NCBI GenBank assembly: GCA_016194835.1
Contig: JACQAU010000056.1
Coordinates: 1-10,776 of the forward strand
Direction of reading: 5' to 3'
DNA from: Deltaproteobacteria bacterium
GTDB taxonomy: Bacteria; Bdellovibrionota; UBA1018
DNA: 10,776 nucleotides
Shown here: one piece after another, positions 6,196 through 10,776 of the stretch
Layout: each line of letters starts with the position of its first letter
Position numbering within the stretch: the stretch's first letter is position 1
Notes under the pieces: model-generated
The model's input: the letters and a program-made list of their open reading frames with translations, nothing else
Database searches by the model: none
Told to the model about the DNA's origin: nothing
Program-made: the position numbers and the translations under genes

Positions 6196-7027
6196 ATTTA
6201 AAAATTTATTTCGGGATTTAAATGTCTCAGTGTCTATTCAGCGTTATCCAAATGAATTGATTGCAGGGCTTCAGTTATCGTTAGTTGATGCTTTTAAACG
6301 TAGTCCTTGGTTTCACTCACAGGGAAGATCGGTACTTCTTGCCAAGACTAGCGGAGAACATCAGTATGACCAACAAAAGATAGCAATTCAGCTAGTTCAT
6401 GAATATTATGTTGACGAACGATATGTAAGTTATGAAGATGTTCGCAAAACAAGACAGGTTCCCTATGATACCTATGAGTCTCATTACAATTATATCAATA
6501 AAACTTACGAAGAACGAAGAGTAACTAAATATAGAAACGAAGAATATTGGATAAAAGAACCAGTGGAAAGAACCAGAAGAATAACAAAATATTTTCCATA
6601 TGGCGCATGGAAAATTTCTCAAGTTTTAGGTTTAACTCTTTCTGGCGAATCGTTAGTAGAATCAAAAGATATACGATGGAATCTCAATGATCGTGTAACA
6701 CAAGAAGACACCATGAGTGAAATCCGCATGACAGATATTGGACTTTCTCCTAAGGAACCCAAAAAAATCTCTAACAGGGAAGATTGGCTAAAAGATAAAA
6801 CAAGTCAGTTTGCAAAAGAGTTTGAAGACACCTTGGGAAAAGCATGGGAAGAAGCGTATTGTGTTGAAGATTCAAATTCAAAAAATTTTAATTACATAGG
6901 AAACCGTGTGAGAAAATGCTTAAGGAAAGAGTTTGCAACCCCACCTACTTTTGTAAAAGATTGGTACATTAAGAATTTCGGCCTAGAAGTTCAAGAAGTT
7001 ACTAAATTGTTACAAGCAGTGAGATAA
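6158..7027 (+). CDS. Tyr/Arg-rich protein of unknown function, possibly the C-terminal half of the preceding gene
   Basis: 289 aa from ATG 6158; the only purine-rich stretch lies some 16 nt or more upstream, too far to serve well as a ribosome site. It has no signal peptide of its own although its neighbour does. Residues 80-150 (about 6401-6600) form a striking run of short, charged, Tyr/Val/Arg-rich segments (YVDERYVSYEDV, TRQVPYDTYE, YEERRVTKYRNEEYW, VERTRRITKYFPYG), like repeated beta strands. A Trp/Asp/Lys-rich helical part follows, then two Cys (in AYCVED and RKCLRK) that could form a disulfide if exported. Lack of a ribosome site and signal peptide, plus the 38-nt overlap, favour a frameshifted single gene with 5809-6195. 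Translational coupling of two genes is the alternative. Family not recognised. Confidence 0.65.
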   Translation: MKNQKSGDLPENKFKNLFRDLNVSVSIQRYPNELIAGLQLSLVDAFKRSPWFHSQGRSVLLAKTSGEHQYDQQKIAIQLVHEYYVDERYVSYEDVRKTRQVPYDTYESHYNYINKTYEERRVTKYRNEEYWIKEPVERTRRITKYFPYGAWKISQVLGLTLSGESLVESKDIRWNLNDRVTQEDTMSEIRMTDIGLSPKEPKKISNREDWLKDKTSQFAKEFEDTLGKAWEEAYCVEDSNSKNFNYIGNRVRKCLRKEFATPPTFVKDWYIKNFGLEVQEVTKLLQAVR

Positions 7028-7048
7028 TAAGCTTAGCCGGTTTTACGT

Positions 7049-7077
7049 TTGTCTTTGTGTGTTATTTGTATCATAAT
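7049..7077 (+). promoter_or_regulatory. Candidate sigma-70-type promoter for methyltransferase and guaD
   Basis: TTGTCT (7049-7054), 17-nt spacer, CATAAT (7072-7077), in the 70-nt gap after the 7027 stop. Four of six bases match at -35 and five of six at -10, with ideal spacing. Transcription would start around 7084, leaving a leader of about 14 nt before ATG 7098 that includes a G-rich ribosome site. Confidence 0.45.
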
Positions 7078-7097
7078 GACTTCATGTGGGGGTAGTC

Positions 7098-7772
7098 ATG
7101 GAAAGCCTTTTTGATAATTATTGGGAGTTTTTAAAAAAAAGAACTGAATTCTCATCGTGCACCAGACCAGTGTTGCGTTGGCACTTTAGCGAACAATTGA
7201 ACGAATTGGAAATGCGATATTTCAATTTTCTGAAAAATTCAAAATTAGTGCTAGACTATGGCGCAGGAGACCAATCACTTAAGCGTAAATTTCTAAAAAA
7301 CAATTTTATTGGACAATACAAAACTTGTGATATTTCTAAAAATTATCAGTATGATTTTCAATCATTAGACGCAGTCATTGCATCAGGTCTCAAGTTTGAT
7401 GCAGTTCTATTACTTGAAGTGATAGAGCATATGAGTCTTCAGGAGTTTGCAGTATTTTTGCCAAAATTATTAAGCATCCTAAATCCAAAGGGCAAATTAA
7501 TTATTTCCACCCCTAATGCACATTCGATTAATGCGGTTTGGGCAACAGATTTCACACATGTCAAATCTTATCCTCTCCCTGATTTATGGGCTATGCTGAG
7601 TTTACGAGGATTTAAGTGTCAGCCATTTCGCGTAATCCTTACAAATTCATCCAATGGAGTAATTGCTAAAATCATTGCAATGATTAGGTTATTTATCGCA
7701 AAAATTTTAACAAACCTACTTGGTGTGGACTATGCAACCGGAGTAGCTATGCTTTGCGAAAGGCAATCATAG
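7098..7772 (+). CDS. Class I SAM-dependent methyltransferase
   Basis: 224 aa. A Rossmann-fold methyltransferase: motif I VLDYGAGD at 51-58 (SAM-binding glycine loop), acidic residue of CDIS at about 78 (ribose contact), DAVLLLEVIEHM at 101-112 (strand 4, with the EVIEH signature of the Methyltransf_11/23 type) and GKLIISTPN at 132-140. Residues about 188-210 are hydrophobic and basic (VIAKIIAMIRLFIAKILTNL), suggesting a membrane-associated helix, so a lipid, quinone or cell-surface glycan substrate is possible; the sequence does not tell which. ATG 7098 is preferred over GTG 7086 because a G-rich ribosome site (7088-7093) lies between them. guaD starts 5 nt after the stop, so the two are co-transcribed. 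Confidence 0.85.
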   Translation: MESLFDNYWEFLKKRTEFSSCTRPVLRWHFSEQLNELEMRYFNFLKNSKLVLDYGAGDQSLKRKFLKNNFIGQYKTCDISKNYQYDFQSLDAVIASGLKFDAVLLLEVIEHMSLQEFAVFLPKLLSILNPKGKLIISTPNAHSINAVWATDFTHVKSYPLPDLWAMLSLRGFKCQPFRVILTNSSNGVIAKIIAMIRLFIAKILTNLLGVDYATGVAMLCERQS

Positions 7773-7777
7773 AAAAT

Positions 7778-8251
7778 ATGCCATCACCACTAAAATTAAT
7801 GCAAAAAGCAATAAAACTTTCCAAGGAACATATGACAAAGGGACATGGAGGACCTTTTGGCGCTGTCATTGTTCGGCGTGGACAAATAGTTGCTGAAGGG
7901 TGGAATCAAGTTACTTCAACTAACGATCCCACTGCTCATGCAGAAATAGTAGCAATTAGAATAGCAGCTAAAAAACTTAACAATTTTGACTTGAGTGATT
8001 GTGAAATCTATACATCTTGCGAGCCTTGTCCCATGTGTTTATCTGCTATTTATTGGGCTCGTATTCGCAAAATCTATTACGGTAATTCTAGAAAAGATGC
8101 CGCTAAAATTAATTTTGATGATGAATTTCTTTATCATGAAATCAAAAGACCGTTGAAACAAAGAAAAGTGCCTCTTAAGCAATTAATGCGCAAAGAGGCT
8201 TTGAAAATTTTTCAAGATTGGCAAAATAAAAAAGACAAAAATTTGTATTAG
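7778..8251 (+). CDS. guaD: Guanine deaminase (cytidine-deaminase fold)
   Basis: Zinc enzyme that hydrolyses guanine to xanthine and ammonia in purine salvage or catabolism; cytoplasmic. 157 aa from ATG 7778, matching the roughly 156-aa Bacillus GuaD. Zinc and catalytic residues: HAE at 54-56 (H54 ligand, E56 proton shuttle) and SCEPCPMC at 80-87 (C84 and C87 ligands). GuaD rather than tRNA adenosine deaminase TadA is supported by GGPFGAVIV at 24-32, the NDPTAHAE box at 49-56, AIYWAR at 90-95, FDDEFLY at 113-119, and a C-terminal segment ending DWQNKKDKNLY that resembles the Bacillus C-terminus closing over the active site. An in-frame TTG at 7754 would overlap the methyltransferase by 19 nt but adds residues not expected in the family. 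Confidence 0.88.
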   Translation: MPSPLKLMQKAIKLSKEHMTKGHGGPFGAVIVRRGQIVAEGWNQVTSTNDPTAHAEIVAIRIAAKKLNNFDLSDCEIYTSCEPCPMCLSAIYWARIRKIYYGNSRKDAAKINFDDEFLYHEIKRPLKQRKVPLKQLMRKEALKIFQDWQNKKDKNLY

Positions 8252-8274
8252 TATCTGACAGCTTAAACAGATAC
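8251..8274. terminator. Hairpin between convergent genes, candidate bidirectional terminator
   Basis: GTATCTG (8251-8257) pairs perfectly with CAGATAC (8268-8274) around a 10-nt loop, exactly in the 11-nt space between the convergent stops of guaD and the thioesterase. The thioesterase stop falls in the loop. On the - strand the stem is followed by a T-rich tract; on the + strand no T-run follows. The stem is only 7 bp and AT-rich, so any termination is probably weak. Confidence 0.45.
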
Positions 8275-8685
8275 AACATTAAATGTCGCTGTAGCCATTG
8301 CAACTGGTTTTTTTTCTCCTGTTCTATACAAAAGTCCGTGAATTACACAAAGTCGTTTTCCACGAAATATGACTTGAGTTTTTGCCCTTAGTTTATCGCC
8401 AACTCCAAGTGGCATAAAATAGTTTACTTTTAGTTCTACCGTAGAGCAAAAATCTTTTGTAGCAAGTGTAGAAAACACTGCAGCTCCACAGGCAAAATCA
8501 AAAAAAGAAGAGATCACCCCACCATGCACCCTCCCGGCCGGTGAAAGATGATCTTTTCTAATCGTAAGACTAACGTGCGCACACTGCTTTTTTTTATCAA
8601 TTGAGTCTAATTTATAACCCAACCACTTGCCAAATTCGTCAGGGTGAGTGTAATTTTCTAAAAAATTTAAGCTGTTTTTTGCCAC
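8263..8685 (-). CDS. Hotdog-fold thioesterase, PaaI/YbgC-like
   Basis: 140 aa, the normal length for a PaaI-type acyl-CoA thioesterase, which hydrolyses acyl-CoA or aryl-CoA in the cytoplasm. The core motif GRVHGGVISSFFDFACGAAV at 51-70 is the family signature: HGG contacts the thioester and Asp63 is the likely catalytic acid in the central helix. VELKVNYFMPLGVGDKLRAK at 83-102 is the expected strand-turn-strand. The start is GTG 8685: a good ribosome site (GAGGT at 8697-8693) sits 7 nt before it, and no nearby ATG is in frame. It overlaps the end of ampG by 19 nt, so the two are translationally linked. Substrate is not predictable from sequence. Confidence 0.85.
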   Translation of the reverse strand: MAKNSLNFLENYTHPDEFGKWLGYKLDSIDKKKQCAHVSLTIRKDHLSPAGRVHGGVISSFFDFACGAAVFSTLATKDFCSTVELKVNYFMPLGVGDKLRAKTQVIFRGKRLCVIHGLLYRTGEKKPVAMATATFNVVSV

Positions 8686-9896
8686 TGATCATACCTCGTT
8701 AATAACATCAAACCAGGAATAGCGATAAATACTGAAGTAATATAATAAGCATGCCATCCAAACTGTTCGGCCACATAACCACAAGGAGCACTCATAAAAA
8801 CTCTTGATAATGCCATAAAACTCGTCAAAAGTGCGTACTGGGTGGCTGTAAATTTCTGATTACAAAGATGCATTAAAAATGCTGAAAACACCGCAGTACC
8901 CATGCCGCTACATAAATTTTCTAAAGTCAATGCGGTAATCATCATAACATAATTGTGTCCCAAATATGAAAGTAAAACAAACGAAAGTCCTGAAAATCCC
9001 TGAAGCAGCCCAAAAATCCAAAGTGATTTTTTCATTCCTAAACGAACCATCCATGCTCCACCCACAAGTGAACCCACAATGGTCGCCACTAAACCAAATC
9101 CTTTTAAAACATATCCAATATCACTTTTAGAAAATTCTATTTGCATTAAAAACGGTGTCATTAGTGCCATAGTCATGATGACATCCAACTTATAAAATAA
9201 AATAAAAGCTAAAAGTTCTAATGATCCCTTGCGTTTTAAAAAATCAACGAATGGCAAAATAACAGCTTCTGAAAGTGTCTTAGGAGGTTTTTCTCTTACT
9301 TCTGGTTCTGGCGAAAAAAATGTCATCAAAATTCCAATAACAATAGTTCCTGACATTATTAGATAAACAGATTTCCATGAAAAATGATCTGCCAGGATCA
9401 AAGCAACGGCGCCAGAAACAAGCATGCCGATACGATACCCCATGATGTATGTTCCAGCTCCAACACCCAATTCTTCTGGATTCAAAATTTCTGTTCTATA
9501 AGCATCAATGACAATGTCCTGACTAGCACTGCTAAAAGCTACAAGTACTGCTAAGAATGCCAGCACAAACGGAGATTCTAACGGTTTTGCAGATGCCATC
9601 ATTGCAATAAAAAAGGCTAAAGCTATTTGTGAAATTAACAGCCAGCCTCTTCTTCGGCCTAAAAAAGCTGGAACAAACCGATCCATAACAGGTGCCCATA
9701 AAAATTTTAAAGTATACGGAATACCAACTAGCGAAAATATACCAATAGTTGTTAAATCTACATTTTTATCTTTCATCCAAGCCTGCAATGTGCCCGCAGT
9801 AAGCGCTAGAGGAACACCTGAAGTAAAGCCATTAACTAAAACTATAAACATTCTCTTATTTGCAAAAACCTGCAATATTGATTTTATCTTCTTCAT
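8667..9896 (-). CDS. ampG: AmpG-like muropeptide permease (MFS)
   Basis: Inner-membrane transporter of the major facilitator superfamily. AmpG proteins import GlcNAc-anhydroMurNAc peptides released during cell-wall turnover, feeding peptidoglycan recycling. 409 aa with about 12 hydrophobic segments, close to short AmpG forms; E. coli AmpG is longer (491 aa) because of two extra helices. Diagnostic N-terminus: GFTSGVPLALTAGTLQAW at 23-40, GIPYTLKFLWAPVMDRF at 58-74 and LGRRRGWLL at 79-87, then SSASQDIVIDAYRTE, all typical of the AmpG branch. The ATG overlaps the TGA of the upstream ABC ATPase gene by one base (TGATG), which implies coupled translation. No ampC or ampR is in the window. A related MFS permease with another sugar-peptide substrate cannot be excluded. 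Confidence 0.88.
   Translation of the reverse strand: MKKIKSILQVFANKRMFIVLVNGFTSGVPLALTAGTLQAWMKDKNVDLTTIGIFSLVGIPYTLKFLWAPVMDRFVPAFLGRRRGWLLISQIALAFFIAMMASAKPLESPFVLAFLAVLVAFSSASQDIVIDAYRTEILNPEELGVGAGTYIMGYRIGMLVSGAVALILADHFSWKSVYLIMSGTIVIGILMTFFSPEPEVREKPPKTLSEAVILPFVDFLKRKGSLELLAFILFYKLDVIMTMALMTPFLMQIEFSKSDIGYVLKGFGLVATIVGSLVGGAWMVRLGMKKSLWIFGLLQGFSGLSFVLLSYLGHNYVMMITALTLENLCSGMGTAVFSAFLMHLCNQKFTATQYALLTSFMALSRVFMSAPCGYVAEQFGWHAYYITSVFIAIPGLMLLTRYDQWQKTA
8693..8697 (-). promoter_or_regulatory. Ribosome binding site that fixes the thioesterase GTG start
   Basis: GAGGT on the - strand, 7 nt before GTG 8685 and inside the ampG coding sequence. An ATG in the same interval is out of frame, so this site and the frame together select the GTG. 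Confidence 0.6.
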
Positions 9897-10612
9897 CAGA
9901 AATCCACTAACCGCAAATTAAGTTCTTTTTCGTATGTTTCAAAAAGTTTTTTTCTAAAACACGCTGTTGTTTTTTCTTTTAGATCAAGTGAAGAAATTTT
10001 TTTATCCTGAATCACATAAATATCATCACAAAGATCCAATACTTCAGAAGGCTGATGAGCGACTAAGAAAATAATTTTTTCTTTTTCTTTCCATTCTTTT
10101 AGCAATTTTCTTGCAGCTTGAATTCCAACAAAATCCAGACCATCCAGTGGCTCATCTAAAAGCAAAAGGGGTTTTTCAGAGTAATGCGCGCTTAGCCACA
10201 TCATTTTTCTTCTTTCCCCTTGACTTAACATTCCTAAGTAAGTTTTCATTTCATTTTCTACTGCAAAATCATGGATGATGGATTTTAGACTTTCATAAGA
10301 AAACTTTTTATTCGAAACAAACTCAATCCACTCTGAAGGAAAGATAAATTTTGGCACAGTTAAATATTCAGAAAAATATAGCGCATGCAACTCAGGAATC
10401 AGTTGCTTTTGCTGGAAAAGAATTTCACCCTCTAAAGCTAATAAAAGGCCACCTAGGGTTTGCAAAAAAGAAGTTTTCCCATATCCATTTGGTGCACTTA
10501 TGAGATAAAGTCCACTTTTAAAAAGCAATTGATCACGTTTAGAATCAACCTCAAGAAGAACATTCTTAGGGTTTCTTCCTATTTTTAGATTATGAAATAA
10601 CAAGGTCTTCAT
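9896..10612 (-). CDS. ABC transporter ATP-binding protein
   Basis: 238 aa if started at ATG 10612; a TTG at 10624 is in frame but unlikely. Nucleotide-binding subunit of an ABC transporter, acting on the inner face of the membrane. Walker A SAPNGYGKT at 39-47, signature motif LSQGERRK at 129-136 (LSGGQ in the standard form), Walker B LLLLDEP at 149-155, D-loop DGLD at 157-160, switch histidine in VAHQ (H186). The first Walker A glycine is replaced by Ala, and no clear Q-loop glutamine is visible (FSEYL around 80-84), so it is divergent but has all core catalytic residues. The size and compact form recall single-domain exporter ATPases of the CcmA kind. It starts inside the end of a membrane-protein gene, its likely permease partner. 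Substrate unknown. Confidence 0.85.
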   Translation of the reverse strand: MKTLLFHNLKIGRNPKNVLLEVDSKRDQLLFKSGLYLISAPNGYGKTSFLQTLGGLLLALEGEILFQQKQLIPELHALYFSEYLTVPKFIFPSEWIEFVSNKKFSYESLKSIIHDFAVENEMKTYLGMLSQGERRKMMWLSAHYSEKPLLLLDEPLDGLDFVGIQAARKLLKEWKEKEKIIFLVAHQPSEVLDLCDDIYVIQDKKISSLDLKEKTTACFRKKLFETYEKELNLRLVDF

Positions 10613-10775
10613 CGATATATTCAATACTATACAGTCTTTTTTCTATATTTTGAAGCTGCTTGTACAGCAAATAGCAAATAAATAAAAACATCCAGCACCA
10701 CAGGTAAGTCACAAAACCACCCAGTAAACCTGACGCTAATGCTATAAAATGCACTAACCATGGTCTACCACTGTC
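10590..10775 (-). CDS. Membrane protein, C-terminal 61 residues only (5' end outside window)
   Basis: An open frame enters from the right edge at 10775 and ends at TAA (10592-10590 on the - strand). It encodes a long hydrophobic stretch (VHFIALASGLLGGFVTYLWC, continuing WMFLFICYLLY), enough for one or two membrane helices, then a short charged tail (KQLQNIEKRLYSIEYIDEDL). It overlaps the ABC ATPase start by 23 nt, so the two genes are co-translated, and the simplest reading is a permease or accessory membrane subunit of that transporter. The fragment is too short to name. Confidence 0.6.
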   Translation of the reverse strand, partial: DSGRPWLVHFIALASGLLGGFVTYLWCWMFLFICYLLYKQLQNIEKRLYSIEYIDEDLVIS

Positions 10776-10776
10776 T

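Noticed and set aside
7754..7756. TTG start for guanine deaminase overlapping the methyltransferase
   Set aside because: ATG 7778 gives the family's usual length and N-terminal alignment; the extra eight residues have no support.
7755..8251. tRNA adenosine deaminase (tadA) as the identity of the deaminase
   Set aside because: The NDPTAHAE box, FDDEFLY segment and the conserved C-terminal tail fit Bacillus-type guanine deaminase better.
10622..10624. TTG start for the ABC ATPase
   Set aside because: ATG 10612 four codons later is a standard start that leads straight into the first strand of the domain; no ribosome site favours the TTG.

Overview
The window is AT-rich DNA (by eye well under 40% GC) from a Gram-negative bacterium. 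That reading rests on an AmpG-type muropeptide permease, several exported proteins with Sec signal peptides, and a textbook sigma-54 promoter. A Bdellovibrionota or delta-proteobacterium-like host is compatible with this mix, but no marker gene in the window settles it. I see no rRNA, tRNA, CRISPR array, transposase or phage gene.

Layout, + strand. Bases 2-415 are the 3' end of a type I signal peptidase gene (lepB-like). It is followed by the pyrimidine genes pyrB (aspartate carbamoyltransferase) and pyrC (dihydroorotase), which catalyse consecutive steps and are 6 nt apart. A 211-nt gap carries a sigma-54 promoter at 2859-2873. It drives an exported, largely helical protein with C-terminal HEAT repeats (2904-5029), which is interrupted by an apparent one-base deletion near 3116-3125. 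Next come an unrecognised exported protein (5141-5761), and a short exported or lipoprotein-like TPR protein (5809-6195). The latter overlaps a 289-aa Tyr/Arg-rich protein (6158-7027), and these two may be a second frameshifted gene. A class I SAM methyltransferase (7098-7772) and guanine deaminase guaD (7778-8251) close the + strand block, probably from a promoter at 7049-7077.

Layout, - strand, convergent with guaD across a small hairpin. Read in transcription order these are a membrane protein (only its C-terminus is in the window), an ABC ATPase, AmpG, and a hotdog-fold thioesterase. All are overlapping or abutting, so they form one operon that enters from the right edge.

How it fits together. 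The outer genes are housekeeping: protein export, pyrimidine synthesis, purine salvage, cell-wall recycling. The middle stretch (2904-7027) is accessory: three or four unrecognised secreted or envelope proteins, the first under sigma-54 control.

Two sequence-level oddities stand out. First, there are four short tandem duplications (11-23 bp units) within the first 5.2 kb. Two sit exactly at the two ends of pyrB and two lie in frame inside coding sequence. Second, there are one or two frame breaks in the accessory block. Either local mutational slippage or sequencing/assembly error could explain these.
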